Below are positions 1-13,700 of a stretch of 64,000 nt of DNA, in pieces. How positions within the stretch are numbered: the first letter of the stretch is position 1; the number at the start of each line of letters is the position of its first letter. A program made the translations under genes and the position numbers. The stretch is from Echinometra lucunter (lineage: Eukaryota; Echinodermata; Echinoidea; Camarodonta; Echinometridae): contig CM057161.1 in assembly GCA_029962745.1 (NCBI GenBank), positions 8,558,357 through 8,622,356 on the forward strand, written 5' to 3'. The notes beneath the pieces are model-generated. The model ran no database searches. It was not told the DNA's origin and saw nothing but the letters and a program-made list of their open reading frames with translations.

Positions 1-200
1 ACATCGCTTGTGCAGTGTGTTAGCTAGCGATAGTGTGCGGCACAGAGTATAAGTGGAAATTCAGACGAGTGTGGCTGTATTCTCTTGTCGATGCTAAAGA
101 CACACGCGTGTGACTGTATACTCTGCCTTTAAAATAAGAGATCGACGTGGCTAGCAAGCGAAAAGTTATCTGGCTAAACTGTCAATAAGAAGCGCACGGC

Positions 201-1082
201 CGATTTGGGAGACAGTCTCAGATATGATAATTATTGGAGACTTTGATTCAGAGTCTCCAGTAATAAATATCAAGGACGTAAACACAAAGACAATAAGGCC
301 CTTTTTCTCGGCCAAATTTTTTCCTCTCTGGAATCAGAAGTCCATTTGCTTTATGTGTGGATCATGACAAAAATTACTCCCGTCTCGAGGCCCTTGACAC
401 AAAAGCATGGATGGAGTTGGCCTCGATAACATGCTGGGAGAGTCCATTCCACTGCTTAATGGTGGGAATAAAGGAGTATTGGTGGTATTGACTTTTGCAG
501 TGAGGAAGGGCAAACTGTTGATCATGGCCCCTTCTCTTACATAGGAGTGGGTGTAGCTACCCTAAAAAAAAAACAAACCCAAAGTGATTTAAAAACGCAG
601 AACTTCCTCTTGCGACAGCCACCCAAATTTGGAAAGAAAGTGTCGGCTATAAGAATTTATGTTCACAATCAAATATCAACCCTAAAAAGTTACATGTATG
701 GCTTAAGATTATCAGACTTAATATTAGCCTATTTGGGAGACAGCTAGTCTTCAATTTAGGAGACCAATTTTCTTTGCTTAGATTTGTGGCAAATGGATTA
801 CCTCAGCTCAAAATGAAGATGTGATAAGCAGATTCCTCATTAAAAATTACCCTGTTTCATTGTCTACTTCAAAAATCCACCATCTACTTTTGTTTTCATA
901 GAATTTTTGTTATGATTCACACACAAAACAGATGGGCTTCTGATTTCAGAGAGGGAAAAAATTTGGCTGAGAAAAAGGCCCTTATTGTTGGTGATGTTTC
1001 TATTGTCCTCTTACTCAGACAGTCCCTGATATTGGAGACTTTGAATCAAAGTCTCCCATATCACAGACTGTCTCCCAAATCG
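201..1082. mobile_element. Foldback DNA element with 18-bp perfect terminal repeats
   Basis: The left end CGATTTGGGAGACAGTCT is an exact reverse complement of the right end. The similarity continues inward for about 75 bases on each side, through a small palindrome (TTGGAGACTTTGATTCAG..AGTCTCC). A third copy of the GGGAGACAG motif lies near 733-745. No transposase is visible; the short open frames inside look like chance. A non-autonomous transposon of unassigned family. Confidence 0.7.
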
Positions 1083-1568
1083 ACGTGCACCTCTTCCTAG
1101 TCCAGGGACGTCTGGAGAGTTTAAAAAAAAAAAAAAAAAAAATGCTAACGCTATTACTCTCTATGACGTCCAGTGCTTTTACCCCCTATTTGTACATAGC
1201 AAGCATCTTGGCACTTCAAAACAACCCCTGGAAAATCACTTTCCCATGGGCCAATGACAACACCAGCCTTGTATAGTTGTAACTATCGGCTGTGGTCATC
1301 ACGAACCTGACTGACACTGGGACTAAAAATCGGACGTACAAAAACCGAAATTTGGATATAAATCTATCGTAGGGTAGCTGGAAAAACTCACTGCTTGTTT
1401 ACGTTTCCCTGGCGTCCATTGAAATGCAGATAGAAAATGGCGACTAACTTGCCCATGCGCATTGATGCACGACTAGATGCGAGTGATCTTGCAGACGTTT
1501 CCAAAAAATTCACAGCAATTCTCGCCGTAAATTTTGGCAAATAAAATCCACGAATTTCAACTGCATTA

Positions 1569-1630
1569 CAGTAGAACCTTGTTATCAAGAACACTGTCAT
1601 AGCAAACTCTCATTATAACAAGGTACACTG
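1569..1630. mobile_element. 62-bp miniature Tigger/pogo-like element
   Basis: Starts CAGTAGAACCTTGTTAT and ends ATAACAAGGTACACTG, flanked on both sides by TA, as expected of Tc1/mariner-pogo insertions. The termini match the type of the 41265-41427 element and of the Tigger family in general. It is little more than two inverted ends. Confidence 0.55.
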
Positions 1631-2843
1631 TAATTTTGCTGGTTCTACTTCTTTGTATTTTATTGCTTTTTTAGCCCTGATGTACAGGTTTCGATATAGA
1701 GAGGGAATTTCCTTGGTTCAGAGGAGTGGTTCGCCTACTGTCTGTTTATATATTGACACTCAAGACTAAAATTAACCTTGGTATTAAAGGGCCCAGAAAC
1801 TGAGAAATCATGGGGAAAGTGAATTTGCAAAAGGCTTGTTTACTTGCACATTATACCCTGTCTGTTATGCGAGCCCTTTGGATTAATGTGATAAAAGTTT
1901 GGACAGCACAAAGTTGACTGAACTCGGTCTAGTCACATACTTCGGGTTCTCACATTTCTCACAAGCTTAAGTCTTTAGACTCTTAACGGGTCTCATCGTG
2001 TGCACTCAAAGAAACATTTTGTATAATGCTCCAACATTTCAAAATACAAAACATAGTTTACTTCTGGTTGGTTAGTGTAGCCATTGCTCTTCATTGCCTT
2101 TCCCCCGACACGTCGTCACCGGATTACGTAACACCCCTCAGGCTCTCCTAGAAAGCTGGCCACGTAATTGTTTTTCCACATGACTAGCTGTTTGATTGCT
2201 TTTTCATTGCGCAAAATTTGAAACACAGGGCAATAAATCACAGTTATTTAGAATAGATTATCCCTTGTCTCGAAACTCGAATGACCGACTGCATTCCCCC
2301 TCTCTCATCCGAGATTGCCCTTCTTTTCCCCATGATTTCTCAGTTTCTGGGCCCTTTAAATCGGGGCTCAGGTCGGGAACTGCCAAGTCTTGCACTACCT
2401 GAAACCACATCTACACTGGGGTCGCGGCTTGCTGGGTAACTAGTGTTAACTAGGTTATTCAGTCCAAATCTAGTCATTGTACAGTAAACCAGGGAATGGG
2501 GGGCGCACAGGGGATACATGCCCCCCCCCCCTTGAGCCAAAAGTATGCCTTGTGCCCCCTCTTTTTTCAAGAGTGCCCCTTTTCGTAGTGAGTATTTTTT
2601 TGTTATTTATTTTTATTTTTTGCTTGTCAATTAAGTGTGCCCCCTCTTTCACTAACTCCTTTATCCGCCCCTGCATTAAATCGCTGACATATAGCCATGC
2701 CCACAAGCATACTCTGGCGAACTGATCCGTCCGCCATCTGCTATGCACAAAGTGCAATGTTTGTAAGGAAACAAAGTCAACAGCCCGAGTGAATTGAATT
2801 CTAGTGGCTTGAGAGATATATAAATCCTTTCTGTTTATTCATA
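1631..2843. other. Upstream intergenic stretch, no gene recognised
   Basis: No coding region is supported. It holds C-rich runs near 2521-2532 and the text-like run of CCCCTC motifs at 2550-2660 that resembles the internal part of hAT-like elements elsewhere in the window (for example 57149-57711). Confidence 0.5.
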
Positions 2844-2926
2844 CTGTTGTTCAGAGGCGTCGATCCATTTTTCGGATTGGGGGGGCAAGACGACCAAGCG
2901 GAGATGAACCCATGGCTACTATTTGT

Positions 2927-2963
<37 letters not shown>

Positions 2964-3905
2964 AAACATAGACCTATATCAACGTGAAGCATTTTCAAAT
3001 TGGGGAAATTAGGCAACTTGCTATGTGTACCATCCCGCCTTTTTTTTTCAATTTTGCGAGCGAGCGAGGCGAGCGAGCAAAAAATAACAAATTTCATATT
3101 ATGAGAGAAGGGTTTAGTTATCATATAGACATAACTGATACCTAATATATATGTATATGGTTACCTCGCTGCCAAATATGAACTCTACTTTGTCACGTTG
3201 GTCCATTGCTGCTGCTCCCCAAACCACTCTGTTTTTTAATATTACGAGCGAGCGAAGCGAGCGAGGAACCACACACTGTTTTTCATGCTAGATGTAATAA
3301 ACCCTTCGGCAAATTATACGCTGTGAGCCAATGAAACATGAACATTATCTATTCGGTCTCATCTTACCGAATTCGTTTGCTTTTCAAAACCATTAATGTG
3401 AAACGAGCGAGCGCAGCGAGCGAGGAAAAATATAGCCCTTTCTATACGATAGAAGCGTTATTTCGTCACCATAATAATGTGATAAAAAATGTGATATGCG
3501 CTATACAAGAACGGAATATTATTATCATCATTATCATCAGAATACACTATAAACCTGTCATGCCTGTATGATATCTAGATAATACATCCGATCACCTGTG
3601 TGCCGAATATGACACTGTTTTAGCTACCTCGCTTGCAGTCCGAATCCATTCTGTTTCTACCATAGCGAGCAAAGTCAACGTCAGATCCCGACAAAATTAT
3701 ATGGATTCGTCCAAAAATCTTTGTCAACAACCTTGCTGCCCAAATATAATGATATTTTGGAATCTCGCTGCTAAAATAAGCTACTTGCTGCCCGAAATCA
3801 TCTTGCATCTAGCTTTTACCAGCGAGAGTAGCGAGCGAGGTAACGGAAAATATGTTTTTGTTTTGCGTTTTTTGCCCCCCCAGGATCGACGCCTCTGCTG
3901 TTGTT
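2844..3905. mobile_element. hAT-like non-autonomous element with perfect 8-bp target duplication
   Basis: The element (2852-3897, 1046 bp) begins CAGAGGCGTCGATCC and ends GGATCGACGCCTCTG, which are exact reverse complements. It is flanked by the identical octamer CTGTTGTT at 2844-2851 and 3898-3905. CAG..CTG-type ends with an 8-bp duplication fit the hAT superfamily. No transposase frame is seen. A (CA)n(TA)n microsatellite at 2928-2963 and four GAGCGAGC clusters lie inside. Confidence 0.88.
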
Positions 3906-4475
3906 GCAAAATTGTCTGTTGCATTTCATTTTTTTAGGAAATGGTTCACTGTTTGTGAATTCTAGAAAGAAATAGTGTTATTAGTGCACTTTGAGACCGA
4001 AACTGTGTAGTTTTGGAAAAAAATAATATAGCACTTGGCGCCCCATAGCCAGCATGTCATGACTCGAGTGTTTTCCAGCGCGCCGCGACCCGAGTGTTTA
4101 GTAGAAGCCTACACTGGTGGGATTAAGCAGTTACCAGTACAGTACTCTATTGTAAACTCTGTGCATGCTTTTTGGGTTGCCTCCCATTGTTGGACAAAAC
4201 TGCAGTTTATGTCAATTTTAAAAAAGGTTAATTTGGGGTTTCTATTTATGGAAGGGCACCACGGCCACTTACAAAATTTTGTGGCCGTAAATAGTGTGAT
4301 TATAAGGGGGGCATCACATCACGGCCAGTGAGTGGGGCATGCCTGCAAATTGCTGATGGCCAGTGGGTATTTCGAGCCCTGTTAATTGTTTTATATTCTT
4401 TGGTGTTTTATTCCCCCAGAGCTTTAATCCTGTTAGCCTGTCTCATAAGGCCTTGGTGGCTGTGACCATACAACG

Positions 4476-4499
4476 ATGAAACCAAAATGGCTGGGCTGA
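4476..4499 (+). promoter_or_regulatory. Upstream ORF overlapping the AASDH start codon
   Basis: An ATG 11 bases before the AASDH ATG opens a seven-codon frame (MKPKWLG) that ends in TGA at 4497-4499, inside the main coding sequence and in a different frame. If the transcript includes this leader, scanning ribosomes would meet this ATG first. Its own context is weak (pyrimidine at -3), so leaky scanning is likely. Function is inferred only. Confidence 0.4.
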
Positions 4500-4716
4500 C
4501 TCTTCAAAAGCTGGTTTTGGAAACCTGCTCCAAGTTCCCCCATCAAGTGGCCGCCATATTTGATGACGGTTACCATGGTAGCAATGTACAGACCTACAGA
4601 CAGGTTCTGGAGACTGCAAACAATGTCACATCCCTTCTGAGTTCTTGGTGCAAGCAGGGGGAGATCATTGGTCTCTATGTCGAGCCTTGCATCACTTTGC
4701 CTGCCTTCATTCTTGG
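4487..4716 (+). CDS. AASDH: AASDH exon 1 (start codon)
   Basis: Encodes about the first 76 residues of the adenylation domain, beginning MAGLTLQKLV. The ATG has a purine at -3 and G at +4. The donor is gtaagt at 4717 and the exon ends in phase 2. A short upstream ATG at 4476 overlaps this start in another frame (see the separate entry). Confidence 0.9.
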
Positions 4717-7700
4717 GTAAGTCTTCCCGTCTTGTAAGCTAGGACAGAGTCAAAACTCACTCTCTTTTTCCCCTCATTTCTGATCAGTTTAGTAGGAGAG
4801 ACCCCTGAATTCTATTTCTTGTTGAATATTGTTACAGGCACAAAGTACATGTAGGAATGAGAGTTATCTTTTATTAAGCTCTACATTATGTGATACTCAT
4901 TGCAAAGTTCTAAGCTGCATTCATTGTATTTTTGTTAATAAAAAAAAAAAAAAATCTTTTGTTTTCTTGTTTTCTTGTTTTTTTTTTTTTTACATTTACT
5001 TCTGAGTGTGAATACTTCTGTCGGTGTATACCCAGTTGTTGGGTGTCCGGACAGGTTGTGTATCCGGACAGTCGATTTTAAACAGCCAATTGAAAAAGTT
5101 CACAAGCAAATCTCTTAAATGTTTAGCACAAAATGTTAGACAATATTATAGAGAACAAATATTGATGATGATTAGCACAAATCATGGACCCTACTAGAGA
5201 TGGACTTTGATCTTATCATGACCGCCGCCACCTGAAAATGTGAATGTTGATGAGCACATTCATTTGTCGTAACAATGTTGCTTACGTAATAACGAATCGT
5301 CACAAACAAACCAACATTTTAACTTTCTTCGAATACCTTTCGCTGAAGTGTCATTTCAGGGGAAGCATGATTGGAATGTCATTGTGATACTTTTGATAGA
5401 GTCAGGTGCATGAATTCATTGTTACCGATCACTGTCCATCTCTACTAGGGTCCATGCACAAAATCAATGCATAGTTTTTGTTTAATCCAAAGACAAAAAA
5501 GAAGGCTTCATTTTTTGTTATGTGTCCGGACACCCCCCCCCCCCCATCCTATTATATTGTAAGGATTGTTTATTTCTCTCCAACTTCCCTTTTCTACAGT
5601 GGACACTACCCTTTGTCTAACTTCTAAAATTTGCACATGTACATGACATTATGATTATGCAATATTATACTGTCACTTTTGGTCTTACCTTTATAATATT
5701 CTGTTCCCACGATTGATGAAACTTTATGTAAAGTTATGCATGGAGAGCCTTTTCCAAATTAGTGAATGGGCCAAAGATTTGGTATACAGTGATGCCAACT
5801 AATCCTTTTTTGGCAATTTTGTTCCATTTTTTAAAGGGAAAATACTGCAAGTTTCAACAAAAGTACTGTTTTTGTTTTTGTTTTTGTTTTTTAAACCTGA
5901 CTTTACAATTTTATGAATCCTGTAAGGTAGGATATACAGTAGTCTTTTTCCACTTCTTTTCAGACATAAAGATATTGCAAAACTTGATAAGATGTTGGAA
6001 TCTCTGGGCATATCATTTAGTAGAGTGACTCCATGTCCTTATAGAATATAGTTCTTTTTGTATGATCAAGACCACCTAGTAGTCTAGCATCCAACTTTAG
6101 GACATAACACAGAGGTTCCTTTATACCTATTGTTCAGAGGCCGTGGGAACTGGACTTAATCCCTCTTTTAAATGATGGTATTAAAGTTATATCTGACCAT
6201 TGTCTTGAGCAGTAAGCCTGTGTGTGCACTGTTTGACTTTACAAGTATGAGATGGCTAAATGGTTGGCCAATTAAGTAGACAATACATTGTATCTCTACT
6301 TGCAATACATTAGTAAGGCAGCTTTTGGTGGGAACTTAAGTGCTTCAAAATGGACTGCATACATGGGACTGTGTGAAATCCTGTTTCACTGCAAATAGTT
6401 CTCAGAGGATTTGTTTTTTACCTTACATTCTTTTTTTTTTCAATTGAGGCAATTACCAGTCTCTTTACATGGAATAATTTTATTGCAAATTTGCAACCTT
6501 TACATAAAAAAAGAAAGAATGAATGCTTACTGCATATCATTTCTCCGTTAAATCATTTTTTATTTTTTTTTTTGTATTACCCTTTTCTGTAGTGTACATA
6601 ATGTAATAATCATCCTTAGTTATACTTTTTAATTATTTCCTTTTCACTTGTAAAGCGCTTAGAAACATAAGTATTAAGCGCTATATAAATGTAATTTATT
6701 ATTATTATTATTATCATTTGCTAAATGCCAGAAAGGTCTACCTTACAATGGAGCTAAAACCCTTGTTTCTTTTAACAGTTTGTTTATTACCAATAATTGT
6801 TATTTTATTGTTGTGGTTTTTTTTTTCAACCAGTATTCTTCAGCTCCCTGCTGCCTATGCTCCTATTGACCCACATGCTCCAACTACTATCAACAAGTTC
6901 TTTATTGAAGAAGTTGGTATTAGCATCATCTGTGTACAAAGCTGTCTATTCGAGGTTTGTTAAGAAAGTAAAATTCTCATGCCTTGGCTGAGGGGGGGGG
7001 GGGGGGAGGTGCAGGGTTACAATGATTTTAATAAGATGGCAATGATTATTAAAACAGTCATAGGCTAATTTGTTGTTAGTATTTTCTTATTGTAAGGTAA
7101 GAATCAAGAGTGAAAATATTTTGGTGCCATAGATTCCTTAAATTAACTGAATCATGTATGCTTATTATTACAGATAGGCAGCTGCATTTAAAGACATTTG
7201 CCATTGTATACATACTTTAATTCATCATCACAATAACATCTACCTTGGAATTATCGTTATTTATTTGTTTTTGATCTTTCCCATTTCAGCACTTTGCCAG
7301 TGGTCTAGGCCAGAGCTTTGACTGGGAACCGTGCCACAATGTAGACCAAGCATGGATGTCCTCATCTGGACTAGTTCCAGTGCAGCTAGACATCCCCAGT
7401 CACAAGCAGCATCAGTGTAGTGTAGAGGGAGAGGAACAGTTATCTTCGCTTGCGTATGCTCTGCATACGTCAGGAACAACTGGCAGGCCCAAGATAGTAA
7501 GAGTACCACACTGCTGTATTGTACCAAACATCTTAGATCTGAGGTAAGTGGAAATATAATGCTGCAGATAGCCTACATCTTACCCTATTGGGTAATATTG
7601 GTGTAACGCAAGCTTTCTATGGACTCCATTACTAGTTTTTCAGAATGAGAATGGCTCACACTTTCACAATAACAATAATAACAGCAATAAAAATGAGGTT

Positions 7701-10700
7701 TTTCATTAAAGGTGCATCTTAGAGTTGCCCTATTATTGACGAATATGACCATACCCATCTGTACATACCATTGTGGTAGGATGCACCTAACATTAAAGAT
7801 CATATTGTTATCAGTTTAAGTGACCCATGATTAACAGATCATTGTGCTTGTAGTCCATTGGAACCATTGTACTAATAGGTTTAGTCTCAAGGTATAGCCA
7901 TAAGTTTGTCAATGAACTTACATGGAAATCATGGATGGCTTCTACACTAGGCATTATACAAAAAAAAAAAAAAAAAAAAAGCATCGAAGAGTTTATCCTT
8001 TCTCACATTCTGAATTAATTTATTTAACCATGATGACATGTGTTCTTTAGTCTTTAAAGGACCATTTGAAACCAAATATCTGATATCTGTGGTGGTTTTA
8101 AAAGGTGTTTCAAAAGTTAGCAAAGAGATCTTACAGTCATTACATGTTTTCATTTTCCATCTTGATCATTTGATTGGCTACTCCCTCTTGCAGGTCAATG
8201 TTCTCAATCACCAAAGATGATGTGGTCTTTATGGCTTCACCTCTGACCTTTGACCCAAGTGTAGTGGAGATGTTTATGACCTGGAGCCATGGAGCAACCC
8301 TCCTGATAGTACCTACTGAGCTCAAGATCGCTTCCAGCTCTCTGGCCCATGTCTTGAGGAGGAATCATGTGACAGTTCTGCAGGTAGGCAGGGCTTCTAA
8401 TAGAGTTTGAAGTACGGAAGTAATGTTTTGTAAATTTGATCATTCTTTTCATCTCTCTCTCTCTCTCTTTCTTTCTCTCTCTCTCTTTGTTGAAATGTGA
8501 TGCAAGAAGAAAATTTGTCCCAAGTGGCACATAAAGCATTTAAGGAAGCTGTAGTAATACATTGTGGTTGCGAGAATGATTAATTTCTCAAAAGTATTTG
8601 ATTTACAGTTATTGAACGATTTTCCTCTTCATGCCCTTCATCAGTTTAGGAAATGCCTTTAGGAATTATGTAGAATACAAGAAGCGAAATGTCTCCTTTA
8701 AAGTACTATGGCACATGTATATCCAGTCAGTAAAGTTTAAAACAAACACCTAAGGTCTTAAAGTGTTCAAATACAGTACTGTATTCTGTGACAAGTTCTT
8801 AAAAGATTATTATTACTCTTTCTTCCATTAGGCCACACCATCTCTCATATCCCGCTTCTCCACCTCGACCTTGCAGCAACATCTTCTCAGTGCTTCCTCT
8901 ACCCTCCGTGTCCTTGCCTTCGGGGGCGAGTCCTGCCCCACTCCTGCTGCCATTGCCTCCTGGAGAGGGGAGGGGAATCGAACAGAGCTCTTCAATTTAT
9001 ATGGAATCACTGAAGTGTCTAGCTGGGCATCATGCTTCAAGATTCCCGAAGAGTGGATAGCAAAGAGACTGGATACCCAGTAAGTGCCAAGCACCGTTGT
9101 CTGGGGGTGTTTCATAAAGCTGTTCGTAAAGTTACGAACGACTTGAATATGGCAAGCCAAATGGGATTCTCAATCATTATAAATCGTATCAGCTGAAGGT
9201 GAAATATGCATATATAAATTAACATTATTGTTTACAAACATTTTTATTGCAAAGTACATTTTTTGCCTCAATTTAATCAAGATTAAGGGAAATGCAGACA
9301 CACTTTGTAAAAGCATGAGGAAAAACTTTGGGCATCCCATTTGGCACTCCATATTCAAGTCGTTCGTAAAGTCATATGTAACTTTAAGAGCAGCTTTATG
9401 AAACACTCCCAGGCTATCAATTCATTGTTATACCCGTTAGCACTATGTGGAATTGCAGAATGTTAGGGGATCAAACCATTTCGCAGGGAGACCTAAACTA
9501 TAATATCAGATGAAGTTGCTCCTGCAACTTTCTTCCCAAAGAAGTGACTTCATATGTGATTGTGTAAAGGAATTATTTATAAAACATTCTTGTTCACTAT
9601 CTTGAGTTATAACAGACCATGGATTCAAATATCTGTAATTGAAAAGGTTATATTTCCCTTTTATGGATTTGTCTTTAATTGTTGCTCTCTTCCACTCCTT
9701 TTCTTTCTTTCTCTAGGATACCATTAGGGGATGCACTGAAAGACACCATGCTTCAAGTTCGAGATGAAACAGGGCGAGAGCTTAAGTCAGGCATAGGGGA
9801 GCTATTTATTGGTAAGCTACGATGTGAATTTCTAGCAAGTATATAGATGTCCTAGGTTTTTGGAATGCCTTTTGCACATTTGCGATGATTGAAAACATTA
9901 GTTCATTCCTAAACTAGAACATCACAAATTTGTAGTTTTATGCAGTATAAGATAACACCAAAAAACTGGGCCATACCATAGTCATTTGAAAGCATCTAAG
10001 TACTGAGCAGTTACATTTATTTTATTTCATTTTATTTCATTTCCAGGAACAGAAAAAACAGACAATGTAAGAAGACGAAAGTCAAAGAAGAAAATGAAAG
10101 AAAAAAAGAAAACGTCAACTAATATATTACTAAAAGAAAACAAGTTTCTGTAAAAGGCTTTCCTCATTAGTTGCAGTTTAGAACACAAAAGTATATAAAA
10201 GAAAATTTAAGAATGACAAATAAAACATGAAGCAAATAGTTATAAAAGGCAAGTAATACAAGTCAGTACAAGTGGTAATTGCAGGTCGTAATATATAGAG
10301 CAATTTAGACATGTAAAAGTAGCAAGATACAGTTGTGGTCAACAAAATAATTTTGTTTGAACAGATGAAAGTTAACATAAAATTGTTACATTGAAATGAG
10401 ATATGAATATGAATTTATAGGAATTTAGAGAGTGGATGCCAATTTTGAGTCATGCATTGTAGAAAAACCATGAATATGTCACAAAAATCATGGGTTTGTC
10501 AGTGCTACATCCAACTCAAACACTGGTGTTCGCTGTAGAGGTTTATCCGATTGGTGAAGTTACTTGCGAAACAGAACAGCAAAGGATGGCTTACCCATAA
10601 AATGGTGCTATTTACTGATAGTCGAAAAAGAACTGTTTCACAAACACTGGCATTGATTTGATTAACAAATGTTTTTCATAGATGTAAATGGTTTTCCAAG

Positions 10701-13700
10701 TAGAAATTAAACATCTCAAAAGACGAAACGATTGCAAGAATGTTGGTGATGATGTTTGATCATAAAACAATTTAATGTGTATTTATCACCAGGAGGTTAC
10801 AATCGAGTTTGTTTCCTTGACCAAGAAGAGCCAGTTATGAGCAATGGCTGTTTGGTAATGAGAGCGACTGGAGATTTGGTAGAGGTCACCAAGAGAGGTC
10901 TCTTCTTTCTAGGTCGGCAAGATGATCAAATCAAGCGTCATGGCAAACGAATAAGTCTCCTTCACATAAAGCAGGTAACATTAATAACATTATATCACAT
11001 TTATAAAGCACATTATTTCACTGCGCTTTACATTGTTACTATTATCACCCCTGATCTCTGGATTTCTAGCCTGCACAGAAGTGTGTGCCATCTCCAATCC
11101 TTAGGGAGCCTTCTTTCCATCTGCATCGTTCACATGCGTACACGCAAGGCAGTGGCAAAGACTGTCACGTTGGCTTTCAGCGATCCTTACAGGTACCCAT
11201 TTGCTCCTGGGTGGAGAGTGGCAAACGTAGATTCGTACCTTGCTGAAGGACATTAGTGTGTTGTGGCGGGACTTGAACTCAAACCAAAAGATCCGCAGTC
11301 TGATGACATATCCACAAGACCGCAACACCTCTACAAGACCACGACACCTCTACAAAGACTACAACACCTCTGCATTCTCCTGTTCTGTTTTTTTATCTTG
11401 TTGTTATAGAGGCTTCTTAGCTAAATAACGGGAGCTGAGAGCGATTTCGCTCCTGTGATCTATCTAATAGCTCTGGTGGGAAAAATTTGGGAAAAATTGC
11501 TGTCGTAGGCCTCTCTCTAAGTATGGACTAAACTACAGTAACGATAGAGATATGCACTGGAAAAGTTATCACAGTTAGATCTACTGGTCCACTGGCGAAC
11601 TTCGAAGGTAGTTTGCAGGGCTAACCAGGCATGAGAAAGTGTGATTTGGAGGCACAATTATATTTCTTTGTTTACATGGGTCTCCACAGGGGCAAATGGC
11701 AGAGGACTTAAGCTCTGCGTGAAATATCAGAATAAAAACACACAGAGCTTCCTTAAGCAAATTTTTTCAGTGCATATCTCTATCGTTACTTTAGTTTAGT
11801 CCATGCTTACAGAGACATACAAGAGCAATTTTTTCCATACAACCTTCCTTAAGATAGAAAAAGTAGCTCTGGTAAAACAGAAAATAGCTCTTCTGAAAAA
11901 AATTACGAGAGCAATTCATTTTGTTAAATAACAAAATAATAAAATGATAAAAAAAAACGAGAAAAAAAGAGTAATTTTTTGGCTAGTGTAGTACAAGTAG
12001 GTTTTTGATGACTTGTAATTCACAGAGAGATGTGACATATGATGGATTTTGAAGAAGTTGTAGGAACTTTATGAGGGTGTGATCCTGGCAAAATGAATAT
12101 TTTGTGGAAAAATTGGACCCCCCCTATTTTTTCTTTTATAATCACTATAAATTATATATTTATTTACTCTCACATAAACTGTTCATTTCATATGGAGTAT
12201 AGTCTTGATACAGAGCTAGGTAAAGACAGTCTATATATCAGTTTAGAGCATTACATAACACAGTGAGAGGCTTTTGCCCCTTCCCAGCTGAGAAGACACA
12301 CACCCCCACCTATGGAATGGAAAAGTCTAGAAATTTGGGGGTTTGACTGGTGATCAGGTGATGCCATGTGCCATTCTATTTTTGACACCATCACCATCAC
12401 TCTACATCACTTGTCTCTCCTTGTGTTTTATTACAGGTAAGATAAAATTGATTTCTACCTTGTGATGTCCTGATATTTGTATGAAATAAGTTTCATCTAT
12501 AACTCACATGCTGGTATTTTGCAATAACACAGTATAATCGATAAGATGTATTTTGAGAGATCATATGTTAGAGTTGGTTGAGCATTCCAGTTGATACTTT
12601 GACAGAAGTAACTAAATTTGTACCATGTACTTTTCTTATCCAAACTATGACGTTACTGTTAAATCAGCGTAACGTTGAATGTTATTGTTTATAAATTCAT
12701 AGTTGAAATGAAAAGATTCAATGATTCGAGTAGTTAGAGAGCTGAAATTGTATATACATGTACTAATCAAGAGAAAGTGGATTATGATTACAGTGTGAAA
12801 GGGGTCCTGTACCCCTAGGTTGTGTGTCTCTCATCAATTTGATATTGAATGTGAACGCAGCCCTAGTTGATTTTAGAATTGTGTGAATGCATCTGTTGTG
12901 ATTCTCATGTATAGTAGTAAAGGTGTCATGCAGTAGTAAAGATGTGAATGGATTTCACATGTAAACTGGGTAACACACCACTGCTGCTTAATGAGAAAGA
13001 GATAGTGTAGAGATAAGGGGCCTGCCCTTGGGCCTCCTGGAGACCACTAATCTCCTCTCTGGTAGAGTTTGTCTAATTAATCAGACCCATTTAGATTGTG
13101 TTGACTATTTTGTACAGTAGCTTTTACCTTTAGAACTGTATGTCAAGTAGGACAGAAAACTAGGTTTCGAAAGACTAGAATTTAGAGAGTCTGAGAAGTA
13201 GAATAGTGGCAAGTAGAAAGTGATAACTTTGTTTTTGAGAAAAGGTTCGTCTTTGTTTCTTCTATCACATGTACATGTATTCTAAGCATGACCTGGAAAA
13301 GAGTATTTTTCCCCCTCCCTTTTGGAAGAGGCTTCCAATTGTTTTTGCTGAGCTGATAAATTTTGGCTGGATTTTTCAGGAGGGCAGCCATTTTGTTTTC
13401 CTTTAGGGAACTGCCACAAAAGCAGAGGTTGACAAATTGACGTGTATGGTATCCATTGCAGAATGTTTGATAACTGCTGATATTGTTTAATCATATTTTA
13501 CCATGTTTCACTGATTTAGTTAGCTTATGAATATTTTAAAAGGGAACTGATTATTGACTTGGATTAATAAGCTGATGCGAGATTTATTTTCAAAACTTTA
13601 TTATTCACCTAAAATTAGTATCAGAAATGAAATAACTTTTTACTTTTAAAGGCATTGGTTGACATTGTTATGATTTAAAAAAATCTTGTTTTGTTACTTG

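Noticed and set aside
10975..11256. Extension of AASDH exon 7 past its donor
   Set aside because: The open frame continues into a SINE-like repeat. The gtaaca donor at 10975 restores phase with exon 8.
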